Below are positions 51,147 through 58,762 of a DNA stretch of 64,000 bases, one piece after another. Every line of letters starts with the position of its first letter. The stretch's first letter is position 1. The position numbers and the translations under genes were made by a program. Location: contig DATKMS010000096.1 of NCBI GenBank assembly GCA_035541735.1, positions 22,024 to 86,023 of the forward strand. Direction: 5' to 3'. Origin of the DNA: DATKMS01 sp035541735 (GTDB lineage: Bacteria; Desulfobacterota; Binatia; HRBIN30). The notes beneath the pieces were generated by a model. The model was not told where the DNA came from. It saw only the letters and a list, made by a program, of their open reading frames with translations, and ran no database searches.

Positions 51147-52358
51147 ATGTTGGCCACCACCGACGCCGCCGCTGCTGCCAGTCGGTTGCGCGGGCTAAGC
51201 AGCGCCGTTCGACAGCCGCTGGAAGGCGCTCTCGACGGCGTCCCCATCGACGACGCCGAAGCGCTCACGTTGATCGCGGTTGAGGCTCCTGAAGAGTTGA
51301 GCGCTGTCCTCGCAGTCGCCGGCCACCTCCGCACGCGCTTCAAGGGCACCGTCGTTACCTACGCGCCCAAAGTCTTCCTGCCAATCACCAACTTGTGTCG
51401 TGACCGGTGCGCGTACTGCACGTTCCGTAGCGACCCGAACGATCCGCACGCCTGGACCATGCTCCCCGAGGAGATCCGCGCGTGCGCACGCCAGGGACGC
51501 GAGACGCAGTGCATCGAGGCGCTGATGTGCCTGGGTGACAAGCCCGAACTCGTATTCCGTACCTATCGCGCCACCTTGCGTGTGCTCGGACACACGACGA
51601 CCATCGACTACGTGGCACACGCGTGTGAGATCGCGCTCGCGGAAGGACTCCTGCCGCACACCAATGCCGGCCTCATGAGCCGCGACGAAATGGCAGCCCT
51701 CAAGCCGCTCAACGCGAGCATGGGGCTGATGCTCGAAAACGTCAGCCCACGCTTGCGCCGTAAGGGCGAAGCGCACGCCAATGCACCCGATAAGGATCCG
51801 GCGCTGCGGCTCGAAATGATGCGCCACGCCGGCGCCCTTGGCATCCCATTTACCACGGGCGTCCTGCTCGGCATCGGCGAGACCCGCGCCGAGGTGGTCG
51901 CCAGCCTCGCGGCAATCCGTCACTTGCACCGCACCTACGGACACATCCAGGAAATCATCATCCAGAACTTCCGCGCCAAACCGACGACGCGCATGGCGGC
52001 AAGCCCTGAGCCCACCAGTCTCGAAATGGCCCGCACGATCGCCGTCGCCCGCCTCATGGTCGGCGATATGAACATCCAGGCGCCGCCGAACCTCAGCCCC
52101 TACGACCATCGCCTCTTCCTCAGTGCCGGCATCAACGATTGGGGCGGCATTTCGCCTCTGACCCCCGACTACGTCAATCCCGAGGCGCCGTGGCCGCACG
52201 TTGCAGCGTTGGCGGAGACCTGCCGCGCCGTCGGTTTTACGTTGCAACCACGCTTGCCGATCTATGCCGAGTACGTCAATCGTCCCGGCTTCCTCGCACC
52301 GGCCTTGCGCGCGCCGGTGGCCCGCATCGCCGCTGAGAGAGGAGTACCCCTATGCTGA
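51147..52358 (+). CDS. cofG: 7,8-didemethyl-8-hydroxy-5-deazariboflavin synthase, CofG subunit
   Basis: A 403-residue radical SAM protein with the cluster motif NLCRDRCAYCTF, the CofG-type MLPEEIRACARQG region, IDYVAHACEIALAEGLLPHTN, and NDWGGISPLTPDYVNPE near the C-terminus. With CofH it makes Fo, the deazaflavin core of coenzyme F420, from tyrosine-derived and ribityl-aminouracil precursors. It is the first gene of a four-gene F420 cluster; its stop overlaps the cofH start by seven bases. The start is ATG at 51147, without a clear ribosome binding site. Confidence 0.95.
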   Translation: MLATTDAAAAASRLRGLSSAVRQPLEGALDGVPIDDAEALTLIAVEAPEELSAVLAVAGHLRTRFKGTVVTYAPKVFLPITNLCRDRCAYCTFRSDPNDPHAWTMLPEEIRACARQGRETQCIEALMCLGDKPELVFRTYRATLRVLGHTTTIDYVAHACEIALAEGLLPHTNAGLMSRDEMAALKPLNASMGLMLENVSPRLRRKGEAHANAPDKDPALRLEMMRHAGALGIPFTTGVLLGIGETRAEVVASLAAIRHLHRTYGHIQEIIIQNFRAKPTTRMAASPEPTSLEMARTIAVARLMVGDMNIQAPPNLSPYDHRLFLSAGINDWGGISPLTPDYVNPEAPWPHVAALAETCRAVGFTLQPRLPIYAEYVNRPGFLAPALRAPVARIAAERGVPLC

Positions 52359-53596
52359 CCAAGCACCTGCGCGAACTCGTACACGATGGGCGACCACTCG
52401 AGCGTGCCATCGCTGGCGCAGGCTCGCAGCTTGCCGCCGTGCTCGAACGCGCCATCGCCGGCACCGAACTGAGCGCCGCTGACGGCCTGGCGCTGCTGCA
52501 GGCGGAAGGCCCCGACCTCGCGGCGCTCATCCGAACCGCCGACTTCATCCGCCACAACGACGTCGGACCGGTCATCACCTACGTCGTCAACCGCAACATC
52601 AACTTCACCAACGTCTGTTTCGTCGGCTGCCAGTTCTGCGCCTTTGCACGCCACCGCAAGGACGACGACGCACGCACCGACAGCACACAAGACGTGCTCG
52701 CCAAGGTGCAGGATGCCGTCGACCGCGGCGCCACCGAGATCTGCATGCAGGGCGGCATCAACCCCGAAATGGATGCGTTTGGTTACCGCGACCTGCTCGT
52801 CGCCATCAAGGCGCGCTTCCCACAGATCCACATCCACGCCTTTTCGCCGATGGAGATCATGTACGGCGCGCGGCGCACCGGCATGAATTACCGTGACTAC
52901 ATCTGCATGCTGCGTGACGCCGGCCTCGGCACGATCCCGGGAACGGCTGCCGAGATCCTGGACGACGAGGTCCGCGAGATTCTCAGCCACAAGAAGGTCG
53001 ACGTCCGCACCTGGGTGGAGATCATCACCACGGCGCACCGGGTAGGTGTGCGCACCACCTCGACCATCATGTATGGGCACGTGGAGAAACCCGAGCACAT
53101 CGTGCGGCACATCGAGTTGCTGCGTGCCATCCAGAAGGAGACGGGCGGGTTCACCGAGTTCGTACCGCTGCGCTTCATCCACACGTACACCGCCCTCTAC
53201 CAGAAGGGCCTCGTCGACCCGCCGCCCAAGGGCGTCGTCGATCTACGCATGTACGCGTTCGCCCGCCTCATGCTGCGCGGCTGCATCAACAACTTGCAGA
53301 CATCGTGGGTGAAGCTCGGCACCGAGCTGGCCCAACTGACCTTCGACGCCGGGGTCAACGACTTTGGCGGCACGTTGATGGAAGAGCAGATCACCAAATC
53401 CGCCGGTGGCGATGCCGGAGAGTACATCCCGGTCGAGACGATCCGCACACTCATCGAAGCGGCGGGACGTATCCCGCAAGAGCGCACAACCACGTATGGC
53501 AGGGTCTCAGCCGACGGGGCACACGGAACGGATCACGGTACTGGCTGGGGGAGTGGGCGCGGCGCGCTTCTTACGGGGCCTCAGCTCGCTTCTTGA
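52352..53596 (+). CDS. cofH: 5-amino-6-(D-ribitylamino)uracil-L-tyrosine 4-hydroxyphenyl transferase, CofH subunit
   Basis: The frame gives 414 residues. Radical SAM motif NVCFVGCQFCAFAR, EICMQGGINPEMDAFGY, AFSPMEIMYGARRTG, EFVPLRFIHTYT and NDFGGTLMEEQITKSAGG mark CofH. It joins tyrosine to the ribityl-aminouracil in Fo synthesis, with CofG. The conserved part ends near RIPQERTTTYG; the last 33 residues lie over the start of cofD in another frame and look non-conserved. A GAGAGGAG ribosome binding site precedes the ATG. Separate cofG and cofH genes are the alternative to the fused FbiC of actinobacteria. Confidence 0.95.
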   Translation: MLTKHLRELVHDGRPLERAIAGAGSQLAAVLERAIAGTELSAADGLALLQAEGPDLAALIRTADFIRHNDVGPVITYVVNRNINFTNVCFVGCQFCAFARHRKDDDARTDSTQDVLAKVQDAVDRGATEICMQGGINPEMDAFGYRDLLVAIKARFPQIHIHAFSPMEIMYGARRTGMNYRDYICMLRDAGLGTIPGTAAEILDDEVREILSHKKVDVRTWVEIITTAHRVGVRTTSTIMYGHVEKPEHIVRHIELLRAIQKETGGFTEFVPLRFIHTYTALYQKGLVDPPPKGVVDLRMYAFARLMLRGCINNLQTSWVKLGTELAQLTFDAGVNDFGGTLMEEQITKSAGGDAGEYIPVETIRTLIEAAGRIPQERTTTYGRVSADGAHGTDHGTGWGSGRGALLTGPQLAS

Positions 53597-54458
53597 TCCG
53601 CGCTGCCTCACGGTCATCGTCAACACCGGCGACGACGAGACCTTCTTTGGCTTACACGTCTCACCCGACGTGGACACGGTGCTCTATACGCTGGCGGGGA
53701 TCATCGATCCGGTGCAGGGGTGGGGTGTCGCGGACGACACGACGCGCTGCCTCGGGGCACTCCGCCGCTTCTATGCCGACACCTGGTTCCGTCTGGGAGA
53801 CACGGACCTGGCGACGCACATCTTTCGCACGGACGCGCTGCGGCGCGGTCAGACCTTGACGACGATTACGCGCACCATCGCGCGCACCCACGGCGTGCGC
53901 GCGCGCGTCTTGCCGATGAGCAACGCCTCCGTCCGCACCGTCGTCCATGTCGCCGGGCGTGGTCCCCTCCCTTTTCAGCAGTATCTCGTGCGCAACCGCG
54001 GTCGCGGCCGGGTCGACCGCATCACGCTGCGCGGTGCACGGCAGGCGCCACCCGCGCCGGGCGCCGTTCCGGCCTTGCAACACGCCGATTTCGTCATCAT
54101 CCCACCGAGTAATCCGTTCGTCAGCATCGGACCGATCCTGGCGCTGCGGGGCATGCGCCGCGCGTTACGCACGACGCGCGCGCCGGTGGCGGCCGTGAGT
54201 CCCATCGTCGCCGGCGCGCCGATCAAGGGTCCGCTCCACCGCATGCTGAGAGGGCTGGGCCATGAAGTGTCGCCGGTGGGCGTTGCACGCCTCTACAGAG
54301 ACTGCGTCGACGTCTTCGTCATGGACCACCGCGACGCTGCGTTGGCACCGCGCGTCGCTGCGTTAGGCATGCGCCCGGTGGTCACCGACACGCTCATGAC
54401 GAGCCCCGCAAAGTCGCGCCGCCTGGCACAGACGGTCCTCACGGAGTTGCAGCGATGA
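53496..54458 (+). CDS. cofD: 2-phospho-L-lactate (or phosphoenolpyruvate) transferase for F420 synthesis, CofD
   Basis: From the ATG at 53496 the product has 320 residues: ITVLAGGVGAARFLRGLSSL (dinucleotide-like N-terminus), VIVNTGDDETFFGLHVSPD, VLPMSNASVRTVV, and IPPSNPFVSIGPIL, all hallmarks of CofD. It transfers the phospho-acyl moiety to Fo to give F420-0 or its dehydro form. The chosen start makes a 101-base overlap with cofH; the open frame extends further upstream, but that part is non-conserved. It overlaps cofE by four bases (ATGA). Confidence 0.94.
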   Translation: MAGSQPTGHTERITVLAGGVGAARFLRGLSSLLDPRCLTVIVNTGDDETFFGLHVSPDVDTVLYTLAGIIDPVQGWGVADDTTRCLGALRRFYADTWFRLGDTDLATHIFRTDALRRGQTLTTITRTIARTHGVRARVLPMSNASVRTVVHVAGRGPLPFQQYLVRNRGRGRVDRITLRGARQAPPAPGAVPALQHADFVIIPPSNPFVSIGPILALRGMRRALRTTRAPVAAVSPIVAGAPIKGPLHRMLRGLGHEVSPVGVARLYRDCVDVFVMDHRDAALAPRVAALGMRPVVTDTLMTSPAKSRRLAQTVLTELQR

Positions 54459-55207
54459 CCATCTCGATCACGCCGATCACCGGGATGCCGCTCGTGCGGC
54501 CGGGCGACGACCTCGCGGCGCTCTTGCTCAGCGGACTGAGTCAGAGCGGCCTGACGCTCGCCAGCGGCGACATCGTCGTCGTCTGTCAAAAGGTGGTATC
54601 GAAATCCGAGGGGCGGGTGGCGCGGCTGAGCGAGATCACTGCGTCGCCGTTCGCGCTGCAGATCGCCGCGCAGACCACCGATAAGGACGCGCGCATCGTC
54701 GAGGTGATCCTGCGAGAAACCAAGCGCATCATCAAGATGGACCGCGGCCACCTCATCGTCGAAACCGGGCCGGGTTGGGTTTGCGCCAACGCGGGTGTCG
54801 ACGAGTCCAACAGTTTGGGTCCGGACATCGTGATTCTGCTGCCCGAGGACCCCGATGCCTCGGCGCAGGAGCTACGGAGCGCCTTCCGCCGGCGTGCCGG
54901 CGTCGACGTGGCCGTGCTCGTCACCGACACCTTCGGACGGCCATGGCGTGAGGGCCTGGTGGACTTCGCCCTGGGGGTGGCGGGTATGGAGGCGCAGCTC
55001 GATCTGCGTGGCCAGCAGGACATGGGCGGTCGCGAGTTGCATCACACCGTGATGGCGCAGGCGGATGCATTGGCCGCAGGAGCCGGTCTGGTGATGCGCA
55101 AGGGCGATGGTATTCCCGCGGCACTCGTCCGTGGTTACGAATTTACACCCGCTGCAGGCAGCGCCAAGAACTTGATCCGCGCCCGCGAATTCGACCTGTT
55201 CCGATAG
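54455..55207 (+). CDS. cofE: Coenzyme F420-0:L-glutamate ligase, CofE
   Basis: A 250-residue protein with SGDIVVVCQKVVSKSEGR, DRGHLIVETGPGWVCANAGVDESNS and LVTDTFGRPWREGLVDFALG, diagnostic of CofE and the N-terminal half of FbiB. It adds glutamates to F420-0 with GTP. Here it is stand-alone, without the FbiB nitroreductase domain. It is the last gene of the cluster. No cofC (guanylyltransferase) is in the window, so the activated phospho-acyl donor must be made elsewhere. A hairpin follows. Confidence 0.95.
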   Translation: MTISITPITGMPLVRPGDDLAALLLSGLSQSGLTLASGDIVVVCQKVVSKSEGRVARLSEITASPFALQIAAQTTDKDARIVEVILRETKRIIKMDRGHLIVETGPGWVCANAGVDESNSLGPDIVILLPEDPDASAQELRSAFRRRAGVDVAVLVTDTFGRPWREGLVDFALGVAGMEAQLDLRGQQDMGGRELHHTVMAQADALAAGAGLVMRKGDGIPAALVRGYEFTPAAGSAKNLIRAREFDLFR

Positions 55208-55223
55208 CTTGCTCGTCGAAGTC

Positions 55224-55246
55224 CCACGGCACCTACGTGCCCGTGG
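55224..55246. terminator. Hairpin between convergent cofE and glmU
   Basis: CCACGGCAC (55224-55232) pairs with GTGCCCGTGG (55237-55246), with one bulged C and a four-base loop. It lies in the 74-base gap between the two convergent genes. No T-run follows on either strand, so any termination role is weakly supported. Confidence 0.35.
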
Positions 55247-55281
55247 CGCGCGGGCGAGGCCAGCGCAGCGGGTGCTGCGCT

Positions 55282-56814
55282 TCACCGCCGCCGCTTCTTG
55301 GGCTTCGCAACGCGTGCTCGCACCGCACGGGCGCGGCGTGGCACCGCAGCTTGCTTGGGACGCGACGCCGCCTTCCTGGTGGCCACGCGTTGTCGGCGGC
55401 GGCGCGCCGGCGCTGTCTTCTTCGCAGCGGCCTTCGCCTCGCGCGTCCGCCGCGCTGCCACCCAGCCCGGACGCTGCACCTCAGTCCGCGAGTTGAACAC
55501 CAGTGCGCCGGCTTGCACGTCTTTGCGCACCGTCGTTGCCGTCGCGATGTACGCGTCGTCGCCAACGGTCACCGGCGCCACGAACTGCGAGTCGCTACCT
55601 ACTTGAACGCGGTTGCCGATCACGGTGCGGCTCTTTCTGAAGCCGTCGTAGTTGCAGGTAATCGTTCCGGCGCCGATGTTGGTGTCACTCCCGATCTCGG
55701 TGTCACCCAAATACGCATGGTGCATGGCCTTGGTGCCGGCTCCAATCACGGCGTTCTTGGTCTCGACGAAATCGCCGATGTGCACCCGCGCGCCCAAGCG
55801 TGTCCCCGGACGCAGCTGCGCGAACGGACCCACCTGCACCTGGTCATCGATCCGGGCCTCCGTCATGACGACCCCGAGCTTGATGTGCGCCTTGTCGCCG
55901 ACGGCGGAGTCGACGATCAATGCCGTGCCATCGATACGGCACTCCGCACCGATGCGCGTATTGCCGCGCAGGATGACGTTGGGTCCAACGACGGTATCGC
56001 GGCCGATCTGCACGTCAGGGCCAATGTAGGTCGTGGCGGGATCTTCCAGGGTGACACCCGCGGCCATCCACTTCGAGTTGATCTCGTCGCGCAACGTCTT
56101 CTCCCTCGCCGCCAGATCGGCTCTGGAGCTGATCTGCGCTCCCTCGCCCGCGGTGGCAGGCGCATCGCCAATGCGCGCGTTCTGCGCGTGCGCCAAGCCG
56201 ATGATGTCCGTCAAGTAGAGTTCGCCCTGCGCGTTCGTCGGCTTCACCCGTTCGAGCGCGCGAAACAGGAAGTCCGCGTCGACACAGTACGCGCCGACGT
56301 TGACCTCATGGATGTCCCGCTGCGCCGGGCTGCAATCGCGATCCTCGACGATACCGATCACGCGGCCTTGTCCGTTGCGCATGATGCGCCCGAACCCGGA
56401 TGGGTCGTCGAGTGTTTCGGTCAGCAGCGAGACGGCGGCCCGTCCGCGCTGGTGCGCCGCGATCAAGCGCCGCAAGCTCTCGGCGCGCAGGAAGGGCAGG
56501 TCGCCGTAGAGCACCACCAGGTCACCGCTGAAGTCGCGCAGCGCCGTGCGCGCCATCTGCGTGGCATGGCCCGTACCCTTCTGCTCCGTCTGCACCGCAA
56601 AGCGCACTGCAAACGGCGCACACGCCGCGCGCACCGCCTCCGCCTGATAGCCGACGACGACCACGATCGGATCGACGCCGATGCTGCGCAGGGCGGCCAG
56701 CGGATAGGCAATCAGCGGCCGGCCCCCCAGACGGTGCAGCACCTTGGCCTGCGCCGACTTCATGCGCGTGCCCAGACCCCCTGCGAGGACGATGGCTCCA
56801 ACCGGATGCGGCAT
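55282..56814 (-). CDS. glmU: Bifunctional GlmU (UDP-GlcNAc pyrophosphorylase / GlcN-1-P acetyltransferase) with a basic tail
   Basis: The 510-residue product has the uridyltransferase motif VLAGGLGTRMKSAQAKVLHR, YGDLPFLRAESL, and a C-terminal left-handed beta-helix of hexapeptide repeats (VGPNVILRGNTRIGAECRID, VQVGPFAQLRPGTRLGARV). It makes UDP-GlcNAc for peptidoglycan, lipopolysaccharide and the exopolysaccharide. Normal GlmU ends near EVQRPGWVAARR; about 55 more residues follow that are nearly all Ala, Lys, Arg, Pro and Val. Such a tail is unusual and may bind nucleic acid or be disordered. An inverted repeat lies directly before the ATG. No glmS follows. Confidence 0.94.
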   Translation of the reverse strand: MPHPVGAIVLAGGLGTRMKSAQAKVLHRLGGRPLIAYPLAALRSIGVDPIVVVVGYQAEAVRAACAPFAVRFAVQTEQKGTGHATQMARTALRDFSGDLVVLYGDLPFLRAESLRRLIAAHQRGRAAVSLLTETLDDPSGFGRIMRNGQGRVIGIVEDRDCSPAQRDIHEVNVGAYCVDADFLFRALERVKPTNAQGELYLTDIIGLAHAQNARIGDAPATAGEGAQISSRADLAAREKTLRDEINSKWMAAGVTLEDPATTYIGPDVQIGRDTVVGPNVILRGNTRIGAECRIDGTALIVDSAVGDKAHIKLGVVMTEARIDDQVQVGPFAQLRPGTRLGARVHIGDFVETKNAVIGAGTKAMHHAYLGDTEIGSDTNIGAGTITCNYDGFRKSRTVIGNRVQVGSDSQFVAPVTVGDDAYIATATTVRKDVQAGALVFNSRTEVQRPGWVAARRTREAKAAAKKTAPARRRRQRVATRKAASRPKQAAVPRRARAVRARVAKPKKRRR

Positions 56815-56816
56815 AC

Positions 56817-56841
56817 TCGGGATGGCGGATTATCATCCCGA
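56817..56841. repeat. Inverted repeat just upstream of glmU
   Basis: TCGGGATG and CATCCCGA form perfect eight-base arms around a nine-base loop, two bases before the glmU start codon on the minus strand. It would cover the ribosome binding region and could be an operator or an RNA hairpin controlling translation. The rest of the 219-base gap to 57033 holds nothing I can name. Confidence 0.45.
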
Positions 56842-57033
56842 ACGCCACGGCGTCAAAGGTGGCTTCCCGAAAATCACCAGCAGACGCACTGGCGAAAGCA
56901 CGAAAAGCTGAAGCTCCGCACGCCCAACCCTCACACCCTGCGCGAGAATTCCTGTGGCAAAGCAATCGGTTACCTGGATCTTCTCCGAATCTTTCTCGGC
57001 TCCTCCCCTGGGGTACTCTCGCGATCGATCCGA

Positions 57034-58274
57034 TCATTGCGAAGGCGGAGACATATCTGCGGTCTCGGGTAGATCTTCGAGGACATCGAAGGTAAGGAGC
57101 AGCCGCAGGTGGTCCTCGACGACCACACCGTCCGCGTCGGTGAGCATCACCGTGAGCTGCGCTTCCGCCCCTTCGAAGTCGTAAAACGGCGCGGGCGCGG
57201 TCACGGGGAAGACAACGGGTATCGTGCGCGCGTAGCCGTCGGTGCTGGGATCGAGAAGAACCGTCTGTTCAAGGTCGAAGAGCAGCCGAATCTTGGTTTC
57301 GAGCCGTGCGTCCACCTTCACGGGCTGCACATCGTTCACGCAACGCGCTTCAACGTTGAACCGTACGCTGGCGCCGGATTGCAGGAAGTTGATGACCCGC
57401 AACCCGTCGCAGTCCCGCAGCCGACCAAACCCGCTGTTGTTACGACCCACGAACAGCACAAAGCCCGCCGGACAATCGGCGAGCGGCTCGCCCACTCGCT
57501 CCGGCAGCGCCCCTTCACAGCAACTCTCGCTGACGGGTTGCCGGTTGTCAGTGCACCCCGTTGCCGGATCGCAAGTTGGAATGATGCACGCATCGAGCGG
57601 CGACACTTCGAAGGGGACGACCGCCGCGGCCGACAACGGGGGACTACCGTTGTCCGCGCACGTAACCTGCACAAAACGCGGCCCGATCTGGTCGGCTCGC
57701 GGCGTCCAGCTCAACACGCCAGCCGCTGCGTCGAGCTCGGCACCGTCGGGAAGAGCGAGGGCACTGTACGACAAATGGTCACCGTCGGGGTCGTTGCCGC
57801 CGATGACGAGTCGGACAGGGTATCCGGGGTATGCATGATAGACAGCGAGCTGCGGCAGCGTGGGAGCGTGGTTGATCTTAGAGAGCGGCGTGGATGTAGA
57901 GGTGGGTGTCGGCGGCGGTGTAGCCGTAGTGATCGGCATTCCGGTGCGGGTCGGCGTCGGAGTGTGCGGACACCCGTCGAGCGCCATCTTCGTACCGACG
58001 ATGACTTCATCAGACGTGATCACACCGTCACGCCACCGAACTGTTCGGGGTTGGTGATCGGCGGCGCCGCGAACTCGCCACTGCCGCCGCTGATGCTCGT
58101 CAACTCCAGGGCCGCCGGAGTGAACGAGAGTTGCACCGTGTAGGCACCAAGCGGCACCGCGCTGGAGATGAACACGCGCAACCTGAACGGTTCGCCCGGT
58201 CGCGTGTGCTCGCGCGCCTTGAGCTGCGGGCCCGTGGCGTACACCGGCGCCGTCGCCGCACGATGAGCGAGCAT
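57034..58274 (-). pseudogene. Frameshifted remnant of a secreted cohesin/dockerin-like, Ig-like protein
   Basis: Two frames are needed. The upstream part (58274-58020) has a cohesin-like stretch (FRLRVFISSAVPLGAYTVQLS, then ALELTSISGG) and stops at 58020. From about 58035 the next frame continues with a dockerin/EF-hand-like half repeat (DGVITSDEVIVGTKMALDGC), a Pro-Thr linker, an Ig-like domain (NHAPTLPQLAVYHAYPGYPV, then LSWTPRADQIGP), a Cys-rich part and a beta-rich end that stops at 57034. No signal peptide or clear start exists; a stop lies about 45 bases ahead. This looks like a deletion between cohesin and dockerin parts plus a frame change. Open, probably shadow, sequence continues in the second frame to 58422. 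Confidence 0.6.
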
Positions 58275-58540
58275 CCGTTCCCTGGCGTAACAAGTGGCTT
58301 GCGCCCGTTACCGACGCGCGGGTGCAGCTAGCACTGGCAGTACCCTGATGCTCCTCCCCTGCGGTCGCATCCGACCGCAGGCATGCGCCAGCACCGGTTC
58401 TCCTGAGCCACGCTACCGTCACGCAATGGCACGTATTTCATCCCGGCGCGCGGCTTGAGGCCGAAACAGCCTCGCCCTGCGCGGGCCTGTCTTGATGGCA
58501 CAGCACCTGCTCTGCCAATGAAGCCGAGGAGGGAGAATCG
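58275..58540. other. Gap without a supported gene
   Basis: About 266 bases between the start of the decayed extracellular-protein gene and a small plus-strand frame. Open frames here are not protein-like. I see no tRNA, terminator or clear promoter; it may contain further remnants of the decayed gene. Confidence 0.4.
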
Positions 58541-58759
58541 ATGCACAAGTCGAAATTGCTCGTCGGCACGGCAAAACGCGTCCGGGTCCGTATGCCATTC
58601 GGGGCGATGCGCTCCGCGTGGGACTGCCGTCGGTTTGGGTTCGGGCGTGTCGTCGCGCCAGTGGCGTCGGGAGCCATTGAAATCGCACCGGGTGTCGACC
58701 TCGATTTGGCTACGGGCGAGTTGCGGGCCGTCAATGGAACGCAACGGAATTCAGCCTGA
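58541..58759 (+). CDS. Possible 72-residue protein with a strong ribosome binding site
   Basis: Starts at an ATG preceded by AGGAGGGAGA at ideal distance, the strongest ribosome binding site in this part of the window. The product is basic at the N-terminus (HKSKLLVGTAKRVRVRMPFG) and ends DLDLATGELRAVNGTQRNSA. I recognise no family. It stops three bases before the end of the convergent glycoside hydrolase gene. It may be real or a chance frame in decayed sequence. Confidence 0.3.
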   Translation: MHKSKLLVGTAKRVRVRMPFGAMRSAWDCRRFGFGRVVAPVASGAIEIAPGVDLDLATGELRAVNGTQRNSA

Positions 58760-58762
58760 GTC

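Noticed and set aside
58275..58422. Upstream extension of the cohesin/dockerin remnant in the second frame
   Set aside because: The residues are not cohesin-like; the other frame carries the cohesin sequence there.
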